Positions 1 to 8,291 of a stretch of DNA of 64,000 bases are shown piece after piece. This DNA comes from Microbispora rosea (GTDB lineage: Bacteria; Actinomycetota; Actinomycetes; Streptosporangiales; Streptosporangiaceae). The stretch lies in contig NZ_FTNI01000026.1 of NCBI RefSeq assembly GCF_900156315.1, positions 1 through 64,000 of the forward strand. The letters are read 5' to 3'. The stretch's first letter is position 1. The number at the start of each line of letters is the position of its first letter. Both the position numbers and the translations under genes were made by a program. Under the pieces are notes generated by a model. That model searched no databases, was not told the origin of the DNA, and saw only the letters and a list, made by a program, of their open reading frames with translations.

Positions 1-26
1 TGAGCTTCCCCTCGTAGCGTGGAGAC
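1..26 (+). repeat. IS3 left terminal inverted repeat
   Basis: Begins TG and matches the reverse complement of 1344-1369 at 19 of 26 positions, including the blocks TCCCCT and AGCGTGGAGAC. Confidence 0.8.
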
Positions 27-41
27 CGAACCGGGAGAGGT

Positions 42-419
42 TTGGTCGTGGGAGCTACCACGAGACGGCGGTTTGATCCGGAGTTCCGGGCCGGTGCGGT
101 GCGGATCGTTAAGGAGACCGGCAAACCCGTCTCGCACGTCGCGCGAGACCTTGGTATCAACGAGTACACGCTGCACAACTGGGTGCAGATGGACCGGCAC
201 GCCGGCGGGCAGGCCGGCGGCAACGGCGGCGGAGGCGGGACGCTGAAGGAGTCCGAGAGCGAGGAACTGGAGCGGCTGCGGCGGGAGAAGGCCGAGCTGG
301 TCAAGCAGCATGCACGCGAGAAGGCGGCGTGGGACAAGGAACGCGCTGAGCTGGAGGACGAGCGTGATGTCCTCAAGCGCTCGGTGGTCTTGTGGGTGAA
401 AGAGGCGATGGGCCGGTGA
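42..419 (+). CDS. IS3 transposase OrfA (HTH and leucine-zipper subunit)
   Basis: This 125-residue protein supplies DNA binding and dimerisation for the IS3 transposase. Residues about 5-50 form a transposase_8-type helix-turn-helix with the usual RRRFDPEFRAGAVRIV opening. A Gly-rich hinge follows (about 55-66). The last 50 residues are a charged coiled coil (KESESEELERLRREKAEL). A TTG at 42 opens the frame, but GTG at 48 sits seven bases after a GGGAGAGG ribosome site and is the better start. The stop TGA overlaps the OrfB start as GTGA (416-419). OrfB is in the -1 frame, so either translational coupling or -1 frameshifting could make the fused transposase. I see no classic A6G slippery site in the overlap. 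Confidence 0.88.
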   Translation: MVVGATTRRRFDPEFRAGAVRIVKETGKPVSHVARDLGINEYTLHNWVQMDRHAGGQAGGNGGGGGTLKESESEELERLRREKAELVKQHAREKAAWDKERAELEDERDVLKRSVVLWVKEAMGR

Positions 420-1339
420 GCGTGGCGGCCTTCATCTGCTCTCAGAAGACCGACCACGGCATCGACCACGCCACCAGTTGCCGGGCGCTGGGGGTGTCGC
501 AGTCGTGGTTCTACAAGTGGAAGAACCGCATCGACGTCGAGACGCCTACGGCCCGCGACGAGCGGCGCAACGACCTGGATAGCGAGATCACCCGCCTGTT
601 TGAGGCCTCCGGCCGTACCTACGGCTCCCCGCGGATCACCCGTGATTTGCACCAGGTCGGCTGGCGGGTGTCGAAGAACACGGTGGCGACCCGGATGGCC
701 GAGCTCGGCCTGGCCGGGCGGCCGCCGAAGAGGCGGCGATCGCTGACCCGCCAAGGCAAGCGGCCGGCCGCGCCCGACCTGGTCCGCCGGAAGTTCACCG
801 CGATCGCACCGGATCTGCTGTGGTGCGGCGATGTCACCGAGATCGACACCGGCGAGGGCAAGCTGTACCTGGCGACCGTGGAGGACCTGTTCTCCCGGCG
901 CTTGCTCGGCTACGCGATGAGCGAGCATCACGACGCGGCGTTGACGGTCGCCTCGCTGCAGATGGCCGTGGCCACACGCGGTGGTGACGTGGACGGCGTG
1001 ATCTTTCACTCCGATAGGGGCAGTGAGTACACCGCGGCCCGCTACCAGGCCGAATGCGCGCGGCACGGGGTGGTCCAGTCGATGGGCCGGGTCGGCTGCG
1101 CCCTCGACAACGCCGCAGCCGAGGCGTTCAACAGCACCCTCAAGGTCGAGTACGTGCACCGGCAGCGCTTCCAGACCCGGGCCGAAGCACGGCTGAAGAT
1201 CGCGACCTGGATCGTCGACTTCTACAACACCCGCAGGAGGCACAGCGCCAATGACGGGCTGCCGCCTGTCACATTCGAACGTCAGGTGATCGAGGAGAGG
1301 CAATCGTCAATGGCCCTGCTGAGGGTCTCTGTGGCATAG
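416..1339 (+). CDS. IS3 transposase OrfB (DDE catalytic subunit)
   Basis: A 307-residue integrase-core protein that cuts and joins the IS ends. An N-terminal HTH_21 region (residues about 20-85, with YGSPRITRDL) precedes an rve domain. The catalytic triad is visible: D in WCGDVTEI, D in FHSDRGSEY, and E in AAAEAFNSTLK. The typical C-terminal FYNTRRRHS follows. I chose GTG 416 because it overlaps the OrfA stop as GTGA. The frame is open upstream to 392 without a better start. Length and motifs are complete for the family. Confidence 0.92.
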   Translation: MSVAAFICSQKTDHGIDHATSCRALGVSQSWFYKWKNRIDVETPTARDERRNDLDSEITRLFEASGRTYGSPRITRDLHQVGWRVSKNTVATRMAELGLAGRPPKRRRSLTRQGKRPAAPDLVRRKFTAIAPDLLWCGDVTEIDTGEGKLYLATVEDLFSRRLLGYAMSEHHDAALTVASLQMAVATRGGDVDGVIFHSDRGSEYTAARYQAECARHGVVQSMGRVGCALDNAAAEAFNSTLKVEYVHRQRFQTRAEARLKIATWIVDFYNTRRRHSANDGLPPVTFERQVIEERQSSMALLRVSVA

Positions 1340-1343
1340 GACC

Positions 1344-1369
1344 GTCTCCACGCTTTCAGGGGATTGACA
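1344..1369 (-). repeat. IS3 right terminal inverted repeat
   Basis: Ends in CA and begins GTCTCCACGCT, the reverse complement of the inner left arm. It starts five bases after the stop codon of the second transposase frame. Confidence 0.8.
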
Positions 1370-1407
1370 GTCGTTGCCCCTCGTCATCTTCCCAAAGGGC
1401 AACGACT
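1369..1407. repeat. 11-bp perfect inverted repeat abutting the IS end
   Basis: AGTCGTTGCCC (1369-1379) and GGGCAACGACT (1397-1407) are separated by 17 bases. The left arm begins at the last base of the IS right end, so the element sits exactly beside a hairpin. It could be an old transcription terminator used as the insertion target. Confidence 0.6.
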
Positions 1408-1429
1408 CACGATCGTGCCAGGCGATTGA

Positions 1430-1531
<102 letters not shown>

Positions 1532-1578
1532 GTTCACCTCAGGCAATAGATCTTGCTCCGCGCACGACAGTGGATCGG

Positions 1579-1735
1579 ATGTCCAGGTCTGGTCGAGGAC
1601 GGTACCTCACGTACCCCCACCATGAGAAAGCCGGCGGAGCGGCAACAGGGTGATCCTTTGTGACACAGGACCGCTGGTCGCCGCTTCCAACAAGACCGAC
1701 AAGGATCATGCCCTCGCGGCAGACCGGACTCCGCA
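1579..1735 (+). pseudogene. Remnant of a PIN-domain (VapC-like) toxin locus
   Basis: From GTG 1650 the plus strand reads MILCDTGPLVAASNKTDKDH, a recognisable N-terminus of a PIN RNase toxin with the first catalytic aspartate in CDTGPLVA. After about 27 codons the match is lost and neighbouring frames do not restore it. The preceding frame (ATG 1579 to TGA 1651-1653) ends in a GTGA overlap with the toxin start, the arrangement expected of an antitoxin-toxin pair, but its 24 codons are not recognisable. I read this as a decayed toxin-antitoxin module. Bases 1736-1879 show nothing I can support. Confidence 0.5.
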
Positions 1736-1879
1736 CGTGCCGGAGGCGAGACCAGGCAGACACAGTGGACGCCATCGCGTGCTGGCATGGGGACAAGCTG
1801 ACACGACGCCTTCGAGCTACAAGAACGCTTCCGTTGGTTGCCATCGCTTCTCACCTGGCGGCGGGCAGGCCGAAAGAAC

Positions 1880-2911
1880 TCACTGCATATTCTCCAGATG
1901 AGGGTGGTCGAACGACTCCGGACAGATGTAGATCTGCATGTTGTAGCCGCGGCCGATGGAGACCATCGGAGGGTCGGAAGGCCTGCGGAGGCCGGCTGGT
2001 CGCGGCGGTACGCGGTCTTCGAGGGGAATCCAGCTTCCGCTCCCGCCGTCCCATTCACCGGAGCTGACGGTCAGCAGTGGCCGGCATTCGGTCTTGCAGG
2101 TGGCACAGAGCATGGGGCACGGGTCGCAGAAGCTCCATGGCCCCCACCCACCGACCTTCCATCCGGGGGCGACGGACAGCTCATACTGGTAGTAAGCGCC
2201 GCCACTCTCATCTTCATCCTCCGGGTGGCTTTTGGCCCATTCCGCGGGGCCCCAGGCAACGAGACGGCCCGCCAACTCTTCCGGCAACTCATGCGGAGCC
2301 GGATACTCCATGACGGCCTCCGGGTGAAGGACGCAGGGTTCGGGGACATAGTTGCCGTAGGGATCGACATCGGCCGGCTCGGGCGGACTGACCAGAGGAT
2401 CGACGACGCTCGCGGTGTCCCGCCACACCAGGCGGGCCGCAGGCAGTCCGCTTTCGTGATCGAGGGGACACCACAACACCTGGAGCAGATCTGCACCATC
2501 GGGGCCAGTCAGCCCTGGGATGTCGCGCAGATAGAGCTGTGCGACGGGCAGCAGGGCATTCGGCTCGCCGTGCCAGGGGTGGCCTGCTTCCAATGTGTCC
2601 AGTAGGGCCCGCTCCTCTGGGGAGAGAAGGTTCTCCTTAGGGCCACGGGGACGAAGCCATGCTGCTTCCAGCAGGGCACGACGCCTACGCACGTCGTCCA
2701 GCGACACCGGCAGCTGCCAATCATCGTGCACTTCCGCGCACACCGGCCACTCCTCATCCGCCGGCCAGAGCAGCGGGCCACCAATGGAACTCTCGTAAGG
2801 CGTCGGTATGCCTGGGCGCGGATGCAGCCGGATCGCCTGCCTGGCCAGCGGAGCCAGCTCAGGGAATATGGAAGCGATGTCAACCGGACGCGGCGGCGTA
2901 GTCCGCACCAT
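1880..2911 (-). CDS. DUF1963 (YwqG)-like hypothetical protein
   Basis: A 343-residue soluble protein. GGPLLWPADEEWPVC near the N-terminus and the repeated Pro/Trp-rich strands resemble DUF1963/YwqG-type proteins, whose molecular role is not established. Near the C-terminus is a tight cysteine cluster, CDPCPMLCATCKTEC, that looks able to bind zinc. I chose ATG 2911, which follows AAGGAG at a five-base spacing; an in-frame GTG 21 bases upstream lacks a ribosome site. It stands alone between decayed genes and has somewhat lower GC than the core region, consistent with accessory DNA. Orientation and length are clear; function is unknown. Confidence 0.6.
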   Translation of the reverse strand: MVRTTPPRPVDIASIFPELAPLARQAIRLHPRPGIPTPYESSIGGPLLWPADEEWPVCAEVHDDWQLPVSLDDVRRRRALLEAAWLRPRGPKENLLSPEERALLDTLEAGHPWHGEPNALLPVAQLYLRDIPGLTGPDGADLLQVLWCPLDHESGLPAARLVWRDTASVVDPLVSPPEPADVDPYGNYVPEPCVLHPEAVMEYPAPHELPEELAGRLVAWGPAEWAKSHPEDEDESGGAYYQYELSVAPGWKVGGWGPWSFCDPCPMLCATCKTECRPLLTVSSGEWDGGSGSWIPLEDRVPPRPAGLRRPSDPPMVSIGRGYNMQIYICPESFDHPHLENMQ

Positions 2912-3316
2912 CAAAACTCCTTCTACAGTCACCTGCGCCCGTCGGCGGCATGGTTCAATCGGTGATCATTCTCTGAGTGGGGCTACCAGGACCTGGACCT
3001 GTGGCCTCTTCTTTTATCAGGCGACAGCGACAGATCTGAATCACACGCCCGGACCGTCAGTTCTCGGACTCGACGACAAGACATACGGGTTCATCGAGGA
3101 GACGGACGGCGGTGACGGCGGCGGCTACGTGGGCGTCTTCCAGGTCGGCCAGTGGTGTGCGGCCATGGAGCCTGGATGCCCACGCTCCATGAGGTGGTTA
3201 CCGAGTTGTCGCGGGGCTGTGAGGTGCCGGCGGTCCTCGCCGAGTACGGCTCCGGCCCTCGATCGGCACCGGGCTAGCCGGGCGACCAAGGGCCAGGATC
3301 AGTTAGTTACCGCAGG
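2912..3316. other. Gene-poor stretch with a decayed ORF on the plus strand
   Basis: No complete gene. On the plus strand about 3030-3170 reads protein-like sequence (LGLDDKTYGFIEETDG, then GGGYVGVFQVGQW). After a frame change, ATG 3176 to TAG 3277 reads MPTLHEVVTELSRGCEVPAV. Together these look like one hypothetical gene broken by a frameshift. I cannot name the family. Confidence 0.35.
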
Positions 3317-3979
<663 letters not shown>

Positions 3980-4046
3980 CACGTACCCTTCCTTCCGCTC
4001 TGCCATCCCCAACCAGACACCGGGCGACCTTGTTCCCCACGTAAGC

Positions 4047-4071
4047 GTCTCTAAATCTCAGACATAGAGAC
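4047..4071. promoter_or_regulatory. Inverted repeat in the msrA/rarD intergenic region
   Basis: GTCTCTA (4047-4053) and TAGAGAC (4065-4071) form a perfect 7-bp dyad with an 11-base spacer, between two divergent genes. It could be an operator or promoter element. No family can be assigned from sequence alone. Confidence 0.35.
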
Positions 4072-4105
4072 CCTTATTTGTGCTGAATCCAGGTAAGCAG
4101 CGAAG

Positions 4106-5020
4106 ATGTGGTTCATGCCTGATACGCGCCGCGGTGTCCTGTATGGCGTCGCCGCCTACACAATGTGGGGTCTGTTCCCTCTCTACTGGCCTCTGCTCAA
4201 GCCGTCCGGCGCCGTGGAAATCCTCGCCCACCGAATGGTCTGGTCGCTGGTCGTGGTCATCACGGTCCTCGCCGTACGCCGCCACTGGTCCTGGATCCGC
4301 ACGATAACGCGCCGGCAGCTGATCCTCCTCGCCCTCGCGGCCGTCACGGTCTCGGTCAACTGGGGCGTCTACATCTACGCCGTCAACGCCGGCCACGTTG
4401 TGGAAGGCGCGCTCGGCTACTTCATCAATCCCCTGGTCAGTGTGCTGTTCGGAGTGTTGATCTTCCGGGAGCGGCTGCGCCGGTGGCAGTGGATCGCCGT
4501 GGGGCTGGGCACTCTCGCGGTCCTCATCCTGACGCTCGGCTACGGGCGCCTCCCGTGGATCGCCCTCGTGCTCGCCGTCAGCTTCGGCACGTACGGACTG
4601 ATCAAGAAGGCGGCGGGGGTGGGCAGCGCGGAGAGCCTGACCATCGAGACGCTCGTGCTGCTGGTGCCGGCCCTGGGCTACCTGCTCGTCCTGCAGGCGA
4701 ACGGCACCGGGACCTTCGGCAACCACGGTCTCGGCCACGCGTTGCTGCTGGTGGTGTCCGGTCTCATCACCGCGGTGCCGCTGATGCTCTTCACGGCCTC
4801 CGCGCTGCGGGTTCCGCTCACCGTCATCGGCCTGCTCCAGTACATCGCCCCGGTGTTGCAGTTCCTGTGCGGGGTGCTGATCGTCCACGAGACCATGCCC
4901 GTCAGCCGGTGGGCCGGGTTCGTGGTCGTCTGGCTCGCGCTGAGCGTCTTCACCTGGGACAGCGCGCGCTCCGCCCGTACGTCCCGGCTGGAGCGCGCGG
5001 CCGCGCTCGAAACCGTCTGA
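4106..5020 (+). CDS. rarD: RarD-type EamA transporter (DMT superfamily)
   Basis: A 304-residue inner-membrane protein with about ten hydrophobic helices in two EamA repeats. RarD hallmarks are visible: YGVAAYTMWGLFPLYW at the start, HRMVWSL, ALGYFINPLVSVL, and IGLLQYIAPVLQF. RarD proteins were named for chloramphenicol resistance in Pseudomonas; their natural substrate is not well defined. ATG 4106 is used, with ATG 4115 as an equally possible start; both have weak ribosome sites. It diverges from msrA and is followed 75 bases later by a separate oxidoreductase gene. Confidence 0.88.
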   Translation: MWFMPDTRRGVLYGVAAYTMWGLFPLYWPLLKPSGAVEILAHRMVWSLVVVITVLAVRRHWSWIRTITRRQLILLALAAVTVSVNWGVYIYAVNAGHVVEGALGYFINPLVSVLFGVLIFRERLRRWQWIAVGLGTLAVLILTLGYGRLPWIALVLAVSFGTYGLIKKAAGVGSAESLTIETLVLLVPALGYLLVLQANGTGTFGNHGLGHALLLVVSGLITAVPLMLFTASALRVPLTVIGLLQYIAPVLQFLCGVLIVHETMPVSRWAGFVVVWLALSVFTWDSARSARTSRLERAAALETV

Positions 5021-5095
5021 TACGCCTTCCGGAGTACGGGGCCCGCCTCCGACGGTACGACGACGGGGCCGGCCGGAACGGCGAGGATCGGTGGC

Positions 5096-5923
5096 ATGAG
5101 CAGAGAATTCCGTTTCGGGATCGTCGCCGGTCTGGCCCCCGACGCCGCCGCATGGACGCTGACGGCCCGCCACGCCGAGGACCTCGGCTACTCGACCCTG
5201 CTCGTCCCCGACACGCTGGGGACGATGCCCCCGCTGCTCGCGATGACCGCCGCGGCCACCGTCACGACGACGCTGCGCGTGGGCACGTTCGTGCTGGCCG
5301 CGCCCTACCGCAACCCCCGCCTGCTCGCGCACGAGCTCGCCGGGCTCGACTTCCTGTCCGGCGGACGGCTGGAGGTCGGCCTGGGGGCCGGACGTCCCGC
5401 CGCCGAGGAGGACGCCCTGGCGCTCGGCATGCCGTACGGCACGGCGGGCGAACGCCTCGCGCTGGTCCGTTCGGTGATCGGCGAAGTGCGGGAGGCCTTC
5501 TCAGCGAGCAAAACCACCGTGCAACGCCAGGGGCCGCCGATCATGATCGCGGGAGCCGGTCCCCGCATGCTGACGCTGGCCGCGGAGGAGGCGGACATCG
5601 TCGCGCTCGCCGTACAGGCCGACACGCCGGAGGACGGCCTGCGCGGGCCCATCGGCACACTGCGGGATCTGGCCGGGGCGAGGTTCGACGACATCGAGCT
5701 GAGCATGAACCTGCTCCAGATCGGCGACGAGCCGCCCCCATGGGTGCCCGAGGGGCTCAGGAGCACGTCGGCGCAGGCCGCCGCCATCTTGCGCGGCTCA
5801 CCTCGTGAGATGGCCGACACGCTGCTGCGCCGCCGCGACGAGCTGGGCCTGTCCTACATCACCGTCAGCGGCTTCTTCGCCGACGCCCTCGCCCCCGTCG
5901 TCGGACTCCTCGCCGGTCGCTGA
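5096..5923 (+). CDS. LLM-class flavin-dependent oxidoreductase (probably F420-type)
   Basis: A 275-residue luciferase-like TIM-barrel protein. FRFGIVAG, ARHAEDLGYSTLLVPDTLG, LRVGTFVLAAPYRNP, ELAGLDFLSGGRLEVGLGAG and the C-terminal LSYITVSGFF mark a small F420-dependent LLM subfamily common in actinobacteria. It should carry out a hydride-transfer redox reaction with F420 or FMN; the substrate is unknown. The start ATG 5096 follows GAGG at a nine-base spacing. It converges on the rsrR-like gene with only two bases between the stops. Confidence 0.85.
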   Translation: MSREFRFGIVAGLAPDAAAWTLTARHAEDLGYSTLLVPDTLGTMPPLLAMTAAATVTTTLRVGTFVLAAPYRNPRLLAHELAGLDFLSGGRLEVGLGAGRPAAEEDALALGMPYGTAGERLALVRSVIGEVREAFSASKTTVQRQGPPIMIAGAGPRMLTLAAEEADIVALAVQADTPEDGLRGPIGTLRDLAGARFDDIELSMNLLQIGDEPPPWVPEGLRSTSAQAAAILRGSPREMADTLLRRRDELGLSYITVSGFFADALAPVVGLLAGR

Positions 5924-5925
5924 CC

Positions 5926-6399
5926 TCACCGGGTGGCCGACAGGCGTGACCGGGTGCGGGCAGGCGCCCATGCGGGCAGCCCGGCCACGATGTCGGCGAG
6001 CGTGACCCCTCCGAGGCTGCCGCGCCACGCCCGGTGCGCCTCGGACATCTTCTCGGCGATGATGCAGATGCTCCGGCAGTCCTCGGGAGGCAGGGCCCCC
6101 CTTCCCTGCTGACGGATCTCACGGCACTCGTACGGCGAGGAGGCGCCGTCGACCGCCTCGACGATCTGCAGCAACGTGATATCGGGAGCCGCCCGTGCGA
6201 GCCGGAATCCGCCCCGCGGGCCCGTCATCGCGGCCAGAACCCCGGCTCTTACGAGCGCCTGCAACTGCTTGGCCAGGTAGGGCGCCGGGACGTCGTAGTA
6301 CTCCGCGAGCTGCGCCGCAGACGCGGTCGCTCCCGGCTCGAGCTGCGCCAGCGTGGCGGCGCAGTGCAACACCCACTCGGTGCTCGCAGGCAGCTTCAT
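5926..6399 (-). CDS. rsrR: Rrf2-family redox regulator, RsrR-like
   Basis: A 157-residue winged-helix Rrf2 protein. The HTH spans about residues 8-65, with GPRGGFRLAR as the wing. RsrR of Streptomyces venezuelae binds a [2Fe-2S] cluster through Glu8, His12 and two cysteines 20 residues apart. Here E8, H12, C92 and C112 occupy matching places, and a third cysteine, C108, keeps the 16/4 spacing. As with RsrR, the divergent neighbour is an NmrA-like NAD(P)-binding protein. I therefore infer a redox-sensing repressor of its neighbour. The C-terminal tail after about residue 140 is Arg-rich and probably disordered. Confidence 0.8.
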   Translation of the reverse strand: MKLPASTEWVLHCAATLAQLEPGATASAAQLAEYYDVPAPYLAKQLQALVRAGVLAAMTGPRGGFRLARAAPDITLLQIVEAVDGASSPYECREIRQQGRGALPPEDCRSICIIAEKMSEAHRAWRGSLGGVTLADIVAGLPAWAPARTRSRLSATR

Positions 6400-6410
6400 G
6401 CCCTCCAGTG

Positions 6411-6446
6411 TATTGGAGACATTGCAGATCTATTTTGTCCGAGATA
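6411..6446. promoter_or_regulatory. Dyad operator between rsrR-like and nmrA-like genes
   Basis: A 36-bp imperfect palindrome centred on AGATCT (6426-6431), with outer arms TATtggaGACA and TGTCcgagATA. It lies in the 78-bp divergent intergenic region, so a regulator bound here could control both genes. The family is known to bind such dyads; that this is the RsrR-like operator is inference. Confidence 0.5.
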
Positions 6447-6477
6447 GCATCCGTGGCGTCTAGCGAAGGAGAAGACC

Positions 6478-7221
6478 ATGCGCATCGCAGTCGCCGCCGC
6501 CACCGGGAACATCGGGAAGCTCACCGTCGCCGCCCTCGAACGGGACGGGCACGACGTCGTCCCCGTCAGCCGCTCTCTCGGTGTGGACCTGTTGACGGGC
6601 GAGGGGCTCGACAAGGCCCTGGACGGCGTCGAGGCGGTCGTGGACGCGATCAGCTCGAACGCGGTCGACCGGGACGAGTCGGTGGCGTACTTCGGCACGA
6701 CCACCAGGAACCTGCTGGCCGCCGAGGAGCGAGCGGGCGTCCGCCACCACGTGTTGCTCTCGATCATCGGAATCCACAAGGTGGAGGGCAACGCCCACTA
6801 CGCCGGCAAGCGGGAGCAGGAGCGCCTGGTGTCCGCCGGTTCTGTGCCGTGGACGATCGTCCCGGTCGCGCAGTTCCACGACTTCGCCGCGATGGTGGCG
6901 GGGTGGGCCGAGCAGGACGGCGTCGCCACGATCGCGCCGCTGCTGGTGCAGCCGATCGCGCCCGCTGACGTGGCCGACGTCCTCGCGGAGATCGCGGTGG
7001 GCAGGCCGCAGGGCCGCTACACCGACGTGGCCGGTCCCGAGCCGCAGGACCTCGTCGACATGGCCCGTCGCACCTTCGCGGCGCGCGGCGGGACGGTCAA
7101 GCTCGTGCCGACCTGGTCGGGAATCTTCGGCACGGCGATGGCCGGCGAGGTGCTGCTGCCCGGAGAAGGCGCCCGCATCGCGCCGACCACCTTCGACGAG
7201 TGGCTCGCGACCCAGCAGTAG
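6478..7221 (+). CDS. NmrA-like NAD(P)-binding protein
   Basis: A 247-residue atypical short-chain dehydrogenase-like protein. The dinucleotide motif is AAATGNIGKLTV at the N-terminus. HHVLLSIIGIHKV and AGKREQERLV follow, but there is no canonical YxxxK active site. The mid-region VPWTIVPVAQFHDF is typical of NmrA-like proteins, which may bind NAD(P) as a sensor or act as quinone/flavin reductases. The start ATG 6478 follows AAGGAG (6469-6474). It diverges from the RsrR-like regulator and is probably its main target. A hairpin at 7254-7282 follows it. Confidence 0.82.
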   Translation: MRIAVAAATGNIGKLTVAALERDGHDVVPVSRSLGVDLLTGEGLDKALDGVEAVVDAISSNAVDRDESVAYFGTTTRNLLAAEERAGVRHHVLLSIIGIHKVEGNAHYAGKREQERLVSAGSVPWTIVPVAQFHDFAAMVAGWAEQDGVATIAPLLVQPIAPADVADVLAEIAVGRPQGRYTDVAGPEPQDLVDMARRTFAARGGTVKLVPTWSGIFGTAMAGEVLLPGEGARIAPTTFDEWLATQQ

Positions 7222-7253
7222 ACACCGGCAGCGCCCCTTCGGACCTCGTGCTC

Positions 7254-7282
7254 GGCCGCCCCCCACTCAGGGCAGGGCGGCC
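7254..7282. terminator. Bidirectional hairpin between convergent genes
   Basis: GGCCGCCC (7254-7261) pairs with GGGCGGCC (7275-7282) over a 13-base loop. It lies between the stop of the nmrA-like gene and the stop of the minus-strand lipoprotein gene. There is no T tract, as is usual for actinobacterial terminators. Confidence 0.45.
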
Positions 7283-7297
7283 ACGGTCACAAAGGCG

Positions 7298-8266
7298 TCA
7301 GGTCAGCGCCGCCTCGGCCCTGGCGTACGCGGCTGCCGCGATGCGCGGCAGCAGTACGGCGGGGTCGGTCCGCGGCCTCGGCCACTGGTTCGGGATCCGC
7401 ACCTCCAGCACGTAACGCGGCGTCCGCACCACCTCGACCCACTGCGTGACCGACTTCCCCTCCATGACTCGGAAGGCCCAGGACCGGGTGCCGAGAGGCG
7501 GCACGGGGATCGGCTCCACGTGCATCGAATGGCCCCACACGTTGAGAAACCCGCGGCAGGAGGCCATCGCGGCGGGATCACCGAGGGCGTTCAGCATTGG
7601 AGCGGGCCCGGTGACGATGGTCTCGGAGAACTCCGCCGACCGTTTCCACGCCTCGTCGCTCATGGCGCTCAGCAGCGTCGCGGCGATCTGCACACCCGGC
7701 CGGTTGAAGTCGCGCAGCGCGACGCGCCACGATCCCACGGTCCACCAGTCGCAGCCGGAGAACCTCTCGAACACCCCGGCCGCCTGCCGAGCCGAGATGA
7801 ACTCCGTCGCTCTGCCCTCGGCGGCGGGCAGAGCGACGACCGCGCCCGGTTTGGTGATCGACTCGTGGACCCCCCGGTAGTCGACGAGCAGGGCCCGCCT
7901 AAGCCGGGGATCGCCGGGGCCGCTTCCGGGGTTCGCGGGCGAGAGCGGCCGCCCCTTCTTCAGCACCTCCGCCTCGAAGACCTGTTCCACGGACGGTGCC
8001 GGGGACGGACGGGCAGACGCGCGCGAAACCGGCTCGGGCGAAGCCACCCCGGCGATGGCGTCGCACAGGGCTTGCGCCGAGCCCTGTCCCTCGCCCTCGC
8101 CACATGTGAGGACCTGGTCCTTGTCCACGATGACGGCGTCGGCGGGCACAGGACTCCCGGGCATCGGGGTGACGGGCATGCCCGCGCGTGGCTTGCCGCC
8201 GCAGGCCGCCACCGCCAGGAGGCACAGGGCCGCCGACACCACGACCGCACACCGGGTGAGCTTCAC
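7298..8266 (-). CDS. Predicted lipoprotein of unknown function
   Basis: A 322-residue exported protein. The N-terminus has a lysine/arginine start, a hydrophobic stretch and a lipobox LLAVAAC, so it should be anchored to the outer face of the membrane. The mature part has paired cysteines and no family I recognise. Residues about 75-95 are Ala/Pro/Ser-rich. GTG 8266 is the start. A ribosome site AGGAG lies 11 bases upstream, and a three-codon ATG ORF (8274-8263) overlaps this GTG as GTGA. The gene follows the polyprenyl synthase by 25 bases on the same strand and may be the last gene of the nuo transcription unit. Confidence 0.7.
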   Translation of the reverse strand: MKLTRCAVVVSAALCLLAVAACGGKPRAGMPVTPMPGSPVPADAVIVDKDQVLTCGEGEGQGSAQALCDAIAGVASPEPVSRASARPSPAPSVEQVFEAEVLKKGRPLSPANPGSGPGDPRLRRALLVDYRGVHESITKPGAVVALPAAEGRATEFISARQAAGVFERFSGCDWWTVGSWRVALRDFNRPGVQIAATLLSAMSDEAWKRSAEFSETIVTGPAPMLNALGDPAAMASCRGFLNVWGHSMHVEPIPVPPLGTRSWAFRVMEGKSVTQWVEVVRTPRYVLEVRIPNQWPRPRTDPAVLLPRIAAAAYARAEAALT

Positions 8267-8291
8267 CCGGTCATGATCTCCTACAGGACGG

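Larger units (their letters stand above)
1..1369 (+). mobile_element. IS3-family insertion sequence, apparently complete
   Basis: Two overlapping transposase frames lie between imperfect terminal inverted repeats (1-26 and 1344-1369). Both ends follow the TG...CA rule of IS3 elements, and the arms share TCCCCT and AGCGTGGAGAC. The element starts at the first base of the window, so the left target duplication cannot be seen and a few outer bases could be missing. Both reading frames are open and the DDE residues are present, so it may still be active. Confidence 0.88.

Noticed and set aside
4165..5808. 547-codon plus-strand frame across rarD and the oxidoreductase gene
   Set aside because: It overlaps two well-supported genes in another frame and has Arg/Pro/Ala-rich shadow composition.
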